From: Lachnospiraceae bacterium
GTDB lineage: Bacteria; Bacillota; Clostridia; Lachnospirales; Lachnospiraceae
Reading direction: 5' to 3'
Assembly (NCBI GenBank): GCA_029071325.1
Contig: JAIEAP010000004.1
Coordinates: 1-64,000 of the forward strand
Length of the DNA stretch: 64,000 nt
Shown one piece after another: positions 18,104-26,907 of the stretch. The first letter of the stretch is position 1. Every line of letters begins with the position of its first letter. The notes beneath the pieces are model-generated. The model worked only from the letters and a program-made list of their open reading frames with translations. It had not been told where the DNA came from and did not search any database. Both the position numbers and the translations under genes were made by a program.

Positions 18104-19042
18104 ATGAAATCATTGATTATCGGAGGCGCGGGATTTGTTGGTGAATATCTGATCCGGGAGTTATTGCGGGAAGGCGGGCAGGAGGTAGTTGTAACCAAGA
18201 TGCCCCAGGAAACAATAGCGGTATCAGGAGTACGGGTTCGGGATCTGGATATTTTGGACGAAAGCGCGATTGACAGCATCTTACGGGAAGAACATCCTGA
18301 TTATATTTTTCACATGGCGGCCCAGAGTTCTGTTGCGGTGTCATGGGAGAAGCCCCAGCTGACCATAGATGTGAATGTGAAGGGAGCGGTAAATCTTCTG
18401 GAAGCCATAAGGCGGCTGAAATATAAGCCACGGGTGCTGTTGATCGGTTCCGGCGAGGAGTATGGGCATGTTTCGTCTGAGTCGATGCCTATCGATGAGA
18501 CATGCGCAGCAAATCCTGGCAATATTTATGCTGCAACGAAAGCGTGTCAGAATATGTTGGGTAGAATCTATGCGGATGCTTATGGGCTTCAGGTTATGAT
18601 GGTACGGGCATTTAACCATGTGGGCCCCAATCAGGCACCGCTGTTCGTGGTGGCAGATTTCTGTAAGCAGGCAGCGGAGATTGAAGCCGGTAAAAGAGAG
18701 GCTGTCATTCGTGTCGGTAATCTGGCGGCAAAACGAGATTTCACAGATGTGCGTGACGTGGTAAGGGCATATTGTATGCTGATCGAAAAGGGTACTGCGG
18801 GAGAGACCTATAATATCGGGAGCGGCAGGGCAGTTGCCATTGAAGATATCCTGAACATGATACTGGAATATGCACGTGCAGATATCAGAGTAGAAATAGA
18901 TCGGGCAAAGTTTCGGCCGGTAGATGTGCCGGTGATAGAAGCGGATGTGAGGAAAGTGCAGGAACTGACCGGATGGAAGCCGGAAATCGCGCTGGAGCAA
19001 ACTGTGCGGAATACGCTGGACTATTGGCGGGGGTTGGTGTAG
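18104..19042 (+). CDS. rmd: GDP-4-dehydro-6-deoxy-D-mannose reductase (Rmd type)
   Basis: A 312-residue extended SDR enzyme expected to give GDP-D-rhamnose. Landmarks are GGAGFVGEYL, HMAAQSSVAVSW, GSGEEYG, IYAATKACQNML (catalytic Tyr and Lys) and AFNHVGPNQ followed by KRDFTDVRDVVRAY. The FNH-GP-Q and RDFTDVRD segments match the Rmd branch rather than GDP-L-fucose synthase, whose early GMVGSA loop is absent. Only two bases separate it from gmd. GDP-6-deoxy-talose synthase is an alternative I cannot exclude without a tree. Confidence 0.85.
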   Translation: MKSLIIGGAGFVGEYLIRELLREGGQEVVVTKMPQETIAVSGVRVRDLDILDESAIDSILREEHPDYIFHMAAQSSVAVSWEKPQLTIDVNVKGAVNLLEAIRRLKYKPRVLLIGSGEEYGHVSSESMPIDETCAANPGNIYAATKACQNMLGRIYADAYGLQVMMVRAFNHVGPNQAPLFVVADFCKQAAEIEAGKREAVIRVGNLAAKRDFTDVRDVVRAYCMLIEKGTAGETYNIGSGRAVAIEDILNMILEYARADIRVEIDRAKFRPVDVPVIEADVRKVQELTGWKPEIALEQTVRNTLDYWRGLV

Positions 19043-19051
19043 TGTATTAGT

Positions 19052-19102
19052 ATGTATAGACCAAGATGTCCTCATTGCAATGATTGTAAAACCAATTGGT
19101 AA
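19052..19102 (+). other. 16-codon mini reading frame with CPHC-NDC cysteines
   Basis: ATG 19052 opens a 16-residue frame containing RCPHCNDCK, which looks like half of a zinc ribbon, and stops just before the ribosome site of the zinc-ribbon gene at 19114. There is no good ribosome site. It may be a scar from recombination with another zinc-ribbon gene, or chance. Confidence 0.3.
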
Positions 19103-19113
19103 GAGGTGAAGTT

Positions 19114-20487
19114 ATGGCAATCATAAAATGTCCTGAATGTAATAAAGAAGTCTCTGATAAAGCAGAGGCATGTCCTTGTTGTGGCTTTGGCGTATTAAAA
19201 TATATAGAAGAACAGGAAAAAATAGAAAAAAAGCAAGAAAAAGCAGAGCAGATTAAACGAGCGGCGGAAGAACAGAAAAATAGTATATATAATAAGGCGA
19301 TTGACTTGTATGTAAGCGATTCATTTACAGATGTTGAAGAAGCTGCAGAATTATTTTTATCTATTTCGGGATGGAAGGATTCAGATACATATCTGGAAAA
19401 ATGTAAAGGCCGTATAGATGAGTTTAGACGACAGAAAATAGAAAAAAATAGGAAGAAAAAAAGTAAAATAATTATTATTACAGCAGTTTGTTTGATATCT
19501 GCGGGAATTGTTAGTGGTGGATATGGCTATTATAAGGCAGTAGTTGCTCCTAAAAGCATGTATGATTCAGCAGTAAATAATATTCAAGAGGGAAACTACG
19601 AAGAAGCGATCAAACAGTTAGAAACAATTGTAGAGTACAAGGATGCGGCAGAAAAGCTTGTAGAAGTAAAATATTTAGAGGCAGAAAGTCTGGCTGGCAA
19701 TCAGGAATATGAGGAAGCATTGAAACTGCTGGAAGAAATTGAAGATAAAAAAGATGTGAGGAAACAAAAAGTAAGGTATGAAAATGCTGTCAAGTATGAA
19801 GAAGCCCTTACAATGATGGAATCAGAAAATTATAAAACAGCAATTGATTTGTTAAAGTATAATGATTTTGATACGAATGATGAAAAGCTGAGGGAATGTT
19901 ATGTAAAATTGGCATATGAGGAGCTTGAAAAAGAAGAGTATGACAGTGCTCTTGAGTATTTTGAGTTGGCGGATTATCAAGGGGAGGGATACCAGAGAGC
20001 ATACTATGAAAAAGGAGTAGACGCATATGAAGGTATGCTGTATGATATTGCCATTGAATGTTTTGAAATAAGTGCCGATTATAAAGATAGTGAGGATATG
20101 CTGTCAAAAATAAAAGATCGCTGCTATATAAGTGATACAGATAGAAGATTAATGCATGGGTATTGGTATAAAGCAAAAGCGGATCGTGGGGGAAGAGTCA
20201 TTGCTATAGATGCAGATGGGGAATCAAGAAAACTGTGGACAGGTTGGGATTATAGCTATACTTTAGATGCTGTAAAAGAAAAACGGGCGGAATTTGAATT
20301 TAATCTTCGGTATGAAGATGATTGTATTGTAAATAATGGAGATGGCACCTATAGTGTCTTGACACCGGATGGTTCAGGCGGAAATATAGAGTATATCGTA
20401 TTTAAAATTTCAGAGGGAGAGTTGGAGATAATATCTGTTTTTTATGAGAGCTGGCAAGATGAAATTGGTATATACAGAAAATTTTAA
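19114..20487 (+). CDS. Zinc-ribbon, single-span membrane protein with TPR-like repeats
   Basis: A 457-residue protein. The N-terminal zinc ribbon uses Cys6, Cys9, Cys20 and Cys23 (KCPECNK, CPCCGF). A charged coiled coil follows, then one span at about residues 119-145, then an outside part with several repeats of the type YEEAIKQLETI, EYEEALKLLEEI, YKTAIDLLKYN and EYDSALEYFELADY, which resemble tetratricopeptide helices. The last 110 residues are a separate beta-rich domain. Base composition is much richer in A and T than the genes on either side, which suggests transfer. Start 19114 follows GAGGTGA. Related zinc-ribbon/TPR proteins are common in Clostridia but I know no defined role. Confidence 0.8.
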   Translation: MAIIKCPECNKEVSDKAEACPCCGFGVLKYIEEQEKIEKKQEKAEQIKRAAEEQKNSIYNKAIDLYVSDSFTDVEEAAELFLSISGWKDSDTYLEKCKGRIDEFRRQKIEKNRKKKSKIIIITAVCLISAGIVSGGYGYYKAVVAPKSMYDSAVNNIQEGNYEEAIKQLETIVEYKDAAEKLVEVKYLEAESLAGNQEYEEALKLLEEIEDKKDVRKQKVRYENAVKYEEALTMMESENYKTAIDLLKYNDFDTNDEKLRECYVKLAYEELEKEEYDSALEYFELADYQGEGYQRAYYEKGVDAYEGMLYDIAIECFEISADYKDSEDMLSKIKDRCYISDTDRRLMHGYWYKAKADRGGRVIAIDADGESRKLWTGWDYSYTLDAVKEKRAEFEFNLRYEDDCIVNNGDGTYSVLTPDGSGGNIEYIVFKISEGELEIISVFYESWQDEIGIYRKF

Positions 20488-20541
20488 TGGAATATATTTT
20501 CATGGTAATCTAAAAATTAGGCAATAACGGAGGTGGAATTT

Positions 20542-22668
20542 ATGAGAACAAGATTCTTAAAAAAGGTAACGCTGTGTGCACTGTCATTTTTGTTTACCCT
20601 TTTACTTTCAATCCCGGCTTTTGCCGAGACAGATCCCGGCAGTATGCAAACCTATGCGGTTCAGAAGGATGGCATTACTTTTACTGTTACGTATCCTTCG
20701 AATATTAAATGCGGCGAAACGACGACCTTCCGCTTTGCGGCGAGGAATGCGGACGGGACACTTGTAGATAATGCTCAATACAGGATACATACATTAATGG
20801 TTTATGATGGAACTGAGTATGTAAACGTATATGATGTGAGCTGGGGTACGAACAGTGCCTATGCAACCAAGGATACATTTGATTTTACATTTTATGCTTC
20901 TGGAACATATTATATCAGATTCAATGTGTTATATAAAAATGCATCCGGAACTTTTGCTTATATGGATACAGGGGCATATGATAACGGTATCGTATTGAAT
21001 GTAAATGATTCAGCATATCCTTCTGTAGAAGAAATTACAGATAAGGTGGTCGGAGAATGCCTGGCCGAATGTTCAGGCGATTTCGAAAAGGCGGTGTGGC
21101 TGAATGACTGGCTCATCGAGCATTGCAGCTATGATTACACCTACACATATTGTTCCGCGGAGGGGGCATTGGCAAGAGGCAGCGGTACTTGTGAGGCGTA
21201 TCACAGGGCATATGTGATGCTGCTTAATAAAGCCGGGATTGCTACGGGCAGAATAACCGGCAACGGACATGTATGGACGGCGGTTAAGTTAGACGGGAAA
21301 TGGTATCAGGTAGATCCGACCTGGAATGATGCCGGATATACCGATCCCAATCTAGATCTCCGGCATTTGTATTTTGGGCTCAATGACGATATCATGTCAA
21401 TGGTGCATTCTGAGCATACGCCGGTTCGCGGATATGAATCCGATTCTCTGGATAATAATTATCTTATAAGATCCGGGGAAATCATGAAATGGGTGACTCC
21501 GCAGATGGAGGCTGTTCGGAAGCATATTGCAGCAAGAGAAACAGAATTTACACTTGAAATTAAGAATACCAATTATGCAGAAGTACTGTATAGTCTGGTG
21601 GCGCATGTCCTGACAAATACATCCTGGTCTGAGGAAGGATTGAAGGTGGATCTGCAGGCAGAATATTCTCCTAAGGACAATGCCGACGGAACGATAGATA
21701 CTCGTAATGGGACGATCTCCTGCACTGTTAAATACAGTGAGATACCTTCGCAAGGCCAACAGCCTGGAACTGGAACCGAGACCGTGACATCTCCGTATGA
21801 TCCTGTCTTTGATGCAGAATATTATGCTGGAAGATATAGTGATCTATATGCTGCATATGGGAATGACAGAGAGGCATTGTTAAACCATTTCCTAACGTTT
21901 GGCATGCGGGAAGGACGTCAGGGCTGTGCCGGGTTCGATGTGCATTCCTATTACAATGCATATCCCGATCTGAGGAGAGCCTTTGGAAATGATCTGAAAT
22001 CCTACTATATACATTATCTTGAGCACGGTAAAGAGGAAGGGCGCACTGCAACAGGATGCAGTACGATGCGGGGAGCCGTAACCGTATACAATGGCATAGA
22101 TTATGCGCCTGTCTATGATTATAACTATTATGTAAATAAGTATGCGGATATCCGGCAGGTCTTCGGTGCAGACGACAGCGCAGTGCTGCAGCATTTTGTA
22201 ATGCATGGAATGAGAGAAGGACGCCAGGGCTGTGCCGGGTTCGATGTGCATTCCTATTACAATGCATATCCCGATCTGAGGAGAGCCTTTGGAAATGATC
22301 TGAAATCCTACTATATGCATTATCTTGAGCATGGTAGATGGGAAGGACGCGCAGCAACAGGATGCAGCACCCTGCGGGGGGCCGTAACTGTATATAATGG
22401 CATAGATTATGCGCCTGTTTATGATTATAACTATTATGTAAATAAGTATGTGGATATCCGGCAGGTCTTCGGCGCAGACGACAGCGCAGTGCTGCAGCAT
22501 TTCGTAACACATGGCATGCGGGAAGGACGCCAGGCGAAGAATAGCTTTGATATTTACAAATATAGAAGCAGGTATCAGGATCTGAATCAGGCATTTGGAG
22601 ACGATCTGGTCTCTTATTATGTGCATTATCTTCAGTTTGGAATCCATGAAGGTCGTATTGCAGATTGA
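20542..22668 (+). CDS. Secreted transglutaminase-like protein with C-terminal EGR repeats
   Basis: A 708-residue secreted protein. Residues 1-30 are a signal peptide (LSFLFTLLLSIPAFAE). A beta-rich region precedes a transglutaminase/protease-like core with an intact triad: Cys217 (GSGTCEAYH), His243 (GNGHVW) and Asp258 (QVDPTWND). Such cores in Clostridia are thought to be peptidases or cross-linkers at the surface. From about residue 419 to the end there are six repeats of about 50 residues, each with a YYxxYPDLxxAFG core and ending GMREGRQ or LEHGxxEGR. The same repeats occur in the proteins at 60977 and 62875. ATG 20542 is set by GGAGGTG at 20529-20535. No sortase motif is seen, so attachment may be through the repeats. 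Confidence 0.87.
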   Translation: MRTRFLKKVTLCALSFLFTLLLSIPAFAETDPGSMQTYAVQKDGITFTVTYPSNIKCGETTTFRFAARNADGTLVDNAQYRIHTLMVYDGTEYVNVYDVSWGTNSAYATKDTFDFTFYASGTYYIRFNVLYKNASGTFAYMDTGAYDNGIVLNVNDSAYPSVEEITDKVVGECLAECSGDFEKAVWLNDWLIEHCSYDYTYTYCSAEGALARGSGTCEAYHRAYVMLLNKAGIATGRITGNGHVWTAVKLDGKWYQVDPTWNDAGYTDPNLDLRHLYFGLNDDIMSMVHSEHTPVRGYESDSLDNNYLIRSGEIMKWVTPQMEAVRKHIAARETEFTLEIKNTNYAEVLYSLVAHVLTNTSWSEEGLKVDLQAEYSPKDNADGTIDTRNGTISCTVKYSEIPSQGQQPGTGTETVTSPYDPVFDAEYYAGRYSDLYAAYGNDREALLNHFLTFGMREGRQGCAGFDVHSYYNAYPDLRRAFGNDLKSYYIHYLEHGKEEGRTATGCSTMRGAVTVYNGIDYAPVYDYNYYVNKYADIRQVFGADDSAVLQHFVMHGMREGRQGCAGFDVHSYYNAYPDLRRAFGNDLKSYYMHYLEHGRWEGRAATGCSTLRGAVTVYNGIDYAPVYDYNYYVNKYVDIRQVFGADDSAVLQHFVTHGMREGRQAKNSFDIYKYRSRYQDLNQAFGDDLVSYYVHYLQFGIHEGRIAD
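21921..22532 (+). repeat. Two near-identical tandem 306-base units inside the repeat protein
   Basis: Units 21921-22226 and 22227-22532 encode 102 residues each and differ at only a handful of residues. Both begin with the bases for GCAGFDVHSYYNAYPDL. Flanking repeats are far more diverged, so this is a recent duplication. Confidence 0.85.
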
Positions 22669-22733
22669 TGCAGGATTGAGCTTCTGTGTTGGCATATCTT
22701 AGATATGAATGCTTAGTGATTCGGGCAAAAAAT

Positions 22734-22762
22734 TTGACAAACCTCTGGTGATAAGGTACAAT
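22734..22762 (+). promoter_or_regulatory. Promoter of the Wzx/Wzy glycan cluster
   Basis: TTGACA (22734-22739), a 17-base spacer and TACAAT (22757-22762). This is the strongest promoter seen in the window and lies about 120 bases before the initiating sugar transferase gene. Confidence 0.75.
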
Positions 22763-22770
22763 AACCTAGG

Positions 22771-22798
22771 CCTTATTTGTTTTGAATAAGGATTTTTT
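22771..22798 (+). terminator. Terminator-like hairpin at the start of the glycan-cluster leader
   Basis: CCTTATT (22771-22777) pairs with AATAAGG (22785-22791) over a 7-base loop and is followed by a run of six T residues. It would form within the first 30 bases of a transcript from the promoter at 22734, or it terminates the upstream repeat-protein gene. Either way it lies between promoter and cluster. Confidence 0.6.
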
Positions 22799-22852
22799 GT
22801 ATATAAGAATATTCACATATAAAGCCTGATCTATACTTGGAAAATGTCACAG

Positions 22853-22877
22853 CAGATCTGGGATTATACCGGATCTG
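22853..22877 (+). promoter_or_regulatory. Second leader hairpin, next to the sugar transferase start
   Basis: CAGATCTGG (22853-22861) pairs with CCGGATCTG (22869-22877), nine pairs including one G-T, around GATTATA. It ends three bases before ATG 22881 and would cover the region where a ribosome site for that start should be. Confidence 0.45.
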
Positions 22878-22880
22878 AGA

Positions 22881-24293
22881 ATGGACGTATCTACGTATCG
22901 GAAAATAAAGAGGGCACTTATGAAAAAAAGTCAATTTGAATTTTGGAAAAAGCTTTATATAAATGCTGCAAATCTTATTCTCATACTGGCGGTAGCGGCA
23001 TTGTTCTATTGGAACTGGCTGCGGCGATGGAATATCATGATGGACCGGGATTTTGAGGGGAAGGGAAATCTCCTGATGGGAGTCGTCTATATCGTGATGC
23101 TCACTGTGTTCCTAAAGGTGTGGGGAGGGTTTAAACTGGGCGTGACTAAGCTGGGGAATCTCTTGTTAGAGCAGGCCTTTGCATTGTTGTGTACCAATAT
23201 CTTGATCTATATCCAGATGGTGCTGATGGTAGGACAGATTGACATTCTGCTGGAACTGGCGCTGGGGACGCTGCGGCTGTCTATACTGGAGATGCTGCTT
23301 ATAGTTTTTCTGGAAATTATCTTTGTGAATCTATATAACAAAATGTTTCCGCCCTATCGAATGCTTCAGATCAACGGATTGCATAAGAATCATCTGAACC
23401 GGAAAATGAGTGAACGGAGTGATCGGTATAATATCTGTGAAGAGATTTCCGTATTCGAGGCAGAGGAGACTGTTTTCGATAAGATTAGGCAGTATGACGC
23501 AGTGCTGCTGAATGATATTCCCAGTAAATATAAGAACCGTATCCTGAAATATTGTTTTGAGCATTCGGTGCGTGTATATTTTACCCCTAAAATATCAGAT
23601 ATTATTGTAAAAGGAACGGAGGAGATCAATCTGTTTGATTCTCCGCTATTCTTGTGCAAAGATATGAGTTTGTCTGTGGGACAGAAGATCATAAAGCGGA
23701 TCATGGATGTGCTGATATCGCTGGTGGGATTGATTCTGACATCTCCTTTTATGCTGATCACGGCAATCAGTATCAAAGCTTACGATAAAGGTCCGGTGCT
23801 GTTCAAGCAGAAACGGTGTACTTATCAGGGCAGGGTGTTCTGGATCTACAAATTCCGTTCTATGGTGGTAGATGCGGAAAAAGACGGTAAAGTCATACCG
23901 GCTGTGGATGATGACAAGCGTATCACTCCGGTGGGAAAGTTTATACGTAAGACCAGGATTGACGAACTGCCCCAGTTGCTGAATGTGTTAAAGGGAGATA
24001 TGAGTATCGTGGGGCCTAGGCCGGAACGTGTAGAACACATACAAAAATATTGTGAAGAAATCCCGGAGTTTTCCTATCGCTTTAAGGTTAAGGGAGGTCT
24101 GACCGGATATGCGCAGGTCTATGGAAAATACAATACTACCGCATATGATAAATTAAAAATGGATCTCATCTATATTGTGAATTATTCTATGTCAATGGAT
24201 TTTCGGATTTTGTTGGAGACGGTGAAAGTAATATTCCGCAAGGAGAGTACAGAAGGCTTTGCTGAGGAACAGAAGGAAGAAAATGTGAACTAA
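22881..24293 (+). CDS. Polyprenyl-phosphate sugar-1-phosphate transferase (initiating enzyme)
   Basis: A 470-residue PHPT-family enzyme that would start repeat-unit synthesis by moving a sugar-1-phosphate onto undecaprenyl phosphate. Residues 30-165 hold about four membrane spans, followed by a short cytoplasmic CoA-binding-like domain. The last 200 residues are the catalytic bacterial sugar transferase domain: DVLISLVGLILTSPFMLI span, KGPVLFKQKR, YKFRSM, RKTRIDELPQLLNVLKGD and IVGPRPE. ATG 22881 gives the usual YRKIKR N-terminus but has no clear ribosome site; ATG 22920 has AGAGGG upstream and is a real alternative. The sugar could be galactose, glucose or an amino sugar. Confidence 0.9.
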   Translation: MDVSTYRKIKRALMKKSQFEFWKKLYINAANLILILAVAALFYWNWLRRWNIMMDRDFEGKGNLLMGVVYIVMLTVFLKVWGGFKLGVTKLGNLLLEQAFALLCTNILIYIQMVLMVGQIDILLELALGTLRLSILEMLLIVFLEIIFVNLYNKMFPPYRMLQINGLHKNHLNRKMSERSDRYNICEEISVFEAEETVFDKIRQYDAVLLNDIPSKYKNRILKYCFEHSVRVYFTPKISDIIVKGTEEINLFDSPLFLCKDMSLSVGQKIIKRIMDVLISLVGLILTSPFMLITAISIKAYDKGPVLFKQKRCTYQGRVFWIYKFRSMVVDAEKDGKVIPAVDDDKRITPVGKFIRKTRIDELPQLLNVLKGDMSIVGPRPERVEHIQKYCEEIPEFSYRFKVKGGLTGYAQVYGKYNTTAYDKLKMDLIYIVNYSMSMDFRILLETVKVIFRKESTEGFAEEQKEENVN

Positions 24294-24305
24294 AAGAGGT
24301 GAAAC

Positions 24306-25562
24306 ATGAAGATATGGATTCTGAAAGAGGGTGAACCCCTGCCGTGTGATGAGAATCCCAGATTGATGCGCGTGGGAATATTGGCGGAGTATTTGGCGCG
24401 GCGGGGACATCAGGTGGTCTGGTGGTCTACGACATTTATTCATGGGGCCAAAACCTACCGTTGCCAAGAACAGAGAGAATTGGATATCCGGGAAAATGAA
24501 ACGCTGATTTTGCTTCATTCCAGAGTTGCTTATAAAAAGAATACATCACTTAACCGCATACGCTACAACCGGATATTGGCGCAGGAGTTCGCCAGAAACT
24601 GTGAAAAATATGAGAGGCCAGACCTTATTCTGTGTTCCTATCCTACGGTCGAGTTCGCTGAGAAGGCAATAAGCTATGGAAGAAAAAATCATGTGCCCGT
24701 TATTTTGGATGTCAGAGATTATTGGCCGGATATATTTACTCGGGTTTTTCCGGCAAAGCTGGATTGGCTGGTGAAAATTGGAATTCTGCCGATGGCGCTT
24801 CAGGCGAAGCATGCGTTTCGGAGAGCGAATGCAATTACCGGAGTGGTGCCTAGCGCGTTGCGATGGGGACTGGAAAAGGCCGGTCGTGAACAGAATCTCT
24901 TTGATAGGACCATTTATATCGGCTATAAGCCAGATATATGGCAAGATGAAGAGGAACGAAGAGCAGTTCTTATGAGGTGGCAGAACTGCGGAATAACTCC
25001 TGATACATGGAACATTTGCTTCTTCGGAACGATGAGTAGTTCTTCGCTGGATATAGATACTTGTATAGAGGCTGTGACGGAATTAAGTAATCAATATCCG
25101 GATATCCGTCTGGTTTTGTGCGGTGACGGAGATGCATTAAAACGGTATAAAAAGATTGCAAATGGGAATAAGTGTATTGTGTTTCCAGGATGGGTGGGGA
25201 AAACTCAGATACAAAGCATACTGGAAATCAGTAAGGCGGGCATTTATCCCTATCGAAATCTATGGGATTTTAAGAATTCCTATAGCAATAAGATCATTGG
25301 TTATATGGCAGAGGGATTGCCGGTGCTGTCTAGTTTGGAGGGGTTTTCGGAGCAATATATTGAAAAGTATGATATCGGGATAAACTATAAGGAAGGAGAT
25401 GTGTCTTCCTGTAGAGAAGCGATTGAGACGCTGTATTGTGATGAAAAGGACAGACAGAATAAAGGACACAATTCGTATCAACGGTTTAAGACGGACTTTG
25501 ATGCTGAGGTTGTAAATAGACAGTTTGAATCATTGATGGAAGAGATATTGCGAAGTCATTAA
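24306..25562 (+). CDS. GT4-type glycosyltransferase
   Basis: A 418-residue GT-B enzyme. The N-terminal acceptor domain starts MKIWILKEGEPLPCDENP and resembles WbuB/WcaI-like transferases that act early on a lipid-linked sugar. The C-terminal donor domain has ICFFGTMSSS, VLCGDGDALKRYK, FPGWVGKTQIQSIL and YSNKIIGYMAEGLPVLSS, in place of the usual E-x7-E site. AGAGGTGAAAC lies before ATG 24306, 12 bases after the initiating transferase. By position it probably adds the second sugar of the repeat unit. Donor unknown. Confidence 0.83.
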   Translation: MKIWILKEGEPLPCDENPRLMRVGILAEYLARRGHQVVWWSTTFIHGAKTYRCQEQRELDIRENETLILLHSRVAYKKNTSLNRIRYNRILAQEFARNCEKYERPDLILCSYPTVEFAEKAISYGRKNHVPVILDVRDYWPDIFTRVFPAKLDWLVKIGILPMALQAKHAFRRANAITGVVPSALRWGLEKAGREQNLFDRTIYIGYKPDIWQDEEERRAVLMRWQNCGITPDTWNICFFGTMSSSSLDIDTCIEAVTELSNQYPDIRLVLCGDGDALKRYKKIANGNKCIVFPGWVGKTQIQSILEISKAGIYPYRNLWDFKNSYSNKIIGYMAEGLPVLSSLEGFSEQYIEKYDIGINYKEGDVSSCREAIETLYCDEKDRQNKGHNSYQRFKTDFDAEVVNRQFESLMEEILRSH

Positions 25563-25585
25563 TAAAGGTAAAGGAGATAGAATAA

Positions 25586-26896
25586 TTGAAAGTTACAGTG
25601 ATTGGGACCGGATATGTTGGGTTGATTGCAGGTCTTGGATTTGCAGATTTTGGAAATGATGTAGTGTGCCTGGATGTAATTCCAGAGAAGATTGAAGCCT
25701 TGAAGGCAGGAAAATGTCCAATTTATGAGCCGGGAGCGGAGGATCTGCTGGAGCGTAGTTTGCGGGAAGGACGGATTGAATTTACTACGGATGCGGCATA
25801 TGCCATTGATTTTGGAGAGATTATATTCATTGCAGTGGGAACGCCGGAGGATAAAAATGGAGATGCTGATATGTCGTATGTCTATCAGACGGCAAAAGAG
25901 ATTGGTATGTATATGAATGATTATAAGGTAATCGTAGATAAATCTACAGTACCTATCGGAACATCCAGAATCGTGGCGGACATAATTGCAAAAGAGTTGG
26001 AAAACCGGGGACTAGAATACGAGTTTGCGGTAACGTCTAACCCAGAATTCCTGCGAGAAGGACATGCAGTAGGAGACTTCCAAAATCCGGATCGTATAGT
26101 ACTGGGCGTGGATGATATACGAGCAGAAAAGAAGCTTAAGAAGCTATATCGTGTATTTGACCGTTCCAAAAAACCCATCATTATAACAACTCCGGAAACA
26201 GCGGAGATGATCAAGTACGCGTCCAATGCGTTCCTGGCTACGAAAATTACATTCATCAATGAAATTGCCAATCTGTGTGATATGGTGGGAGCAAACGCCA
26301 TTGAGGTTGCCAAGGCAATGGGCGCAGATGGCAGAATTTCACCCAAATTCCTGCATCCAGGACCTGGGTACGGTGGCTCCTGTTTTCCGAAAGACACAAA
26401 GGCTCTTGCACATACGGGACGTAAGGTGGGAGCTCCTATGACTGTCGTAGAGAGTGTAATTAAGGCTAATATGCATCAGAAGCAATTGGCGGCGGATAAA
26501 ATTATTACAGCTATGCCTGAGGGCGGAGATATCGCGGTTCTGGGACTTGCATTCAAACCGGAAACAGATGATATGCGGGAATCTCCGGCAATTACCATTA
26601 TTAACGCCTTGATTGACAGTGGCAAATTTCGCATCAAAGTATATGATCCGGAAGCAATGCCTACTGCCAGAAAGATACTGCCAGAGGAAAAACTGATATG
26701 GTGTAATAAGACCAAGGAAGCAATTCAAGATGTGGATGCTATAGCGGTTATTACAGAGTGGACGGAATTTCGTAATTTGGATGCAGAGTACCTGGCGGAA
26801 ATTATGCCTCACGGTAAGATATTTGATTTTAGGCATGTGTTTGATAGAACTGAAATGACGGATTTGGGTCTGGATTATTACGGAATGGGATTTTAA
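25586..26896 (+). CDS. ugd: UDP-glucose 6-dehydrogenase family protein
   Basis: Oxidises a UDP-hexose at C6 to the uronic acid with two NAD. The 436-residue protein has VTVIGTGYVGL at the N-terminus, the substrate segment SNPEFLREG, the catalytic GPGYGGSCFPKDT with Cys266, and GLAFKPETDDMRESPA. The closest family pattern is UDP-glucose dehydrogenase of TuaD type rather than UDP-GlcNAc dehydrogenase, but the following genes hint at a 3-amino uronic acid pathway that normally starts from UDP-GlcNAc. The start codon is TTG at 25586, with AAGGAG at 25571-25576. Confidence 0.9.
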   Translation: MKVTVIGTGYVGLIAGLGFADFGNDVVCLDVIPEKIEALKAGKCPIYEPGAEDLLERSLREGRIEFTTDAAYAIDFGEIIFIAVGTPEDKNGDADMSYVYQTAKEIGMYMNDYKVIVDKSTVPIGTSRIVADIIAKELENRGLEYEFAVTSNPEFLREGHAVGDFQNPDRIVLGVDDIRAEKKLKKLYRVFDRSKKPIIITTPETAEMIKYASNAFLATKITFINEIANLCDMVGANAIEVAKAMGADGRISPKFLHPGPGYGGSCFPKDTKALAHTGRKVGAPMTVVESVIKANMHQKQLAADKIITAMPEGGDIAVLGLAFKPETDDMRESPAITIINALIDSGKFRIKVYDPEAMPTARKILPEEKLIWCNKTKEAIQDVDAIAVITEWTEFRNLDAEYLAEIMPHGKIFDFRHVFDRTEMTDLGLDYYGMGF

Positions 26897-26907
26897 GGAG
26901 AATCAAT

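Noticed and set aside
21921..22532. Regular repeats that might suggest a CRISPR array
   Set aside because: The units are 306 bases, in frame and protein-coding; there are no short repeat-spacer units and no cas genes anywhere in the window.
21728..22594. Long minus-strand frame opposite the repeat protein
   Set aside because: Its apparent repeats are only the mirror of the coding repeats on the + strand; no start signal is present.
22757..22798. Riboswitch at the glycan-cluster leader
   Set aside because: The leader is too short and has only two simple hairpins; no conserved aptamer is visible.
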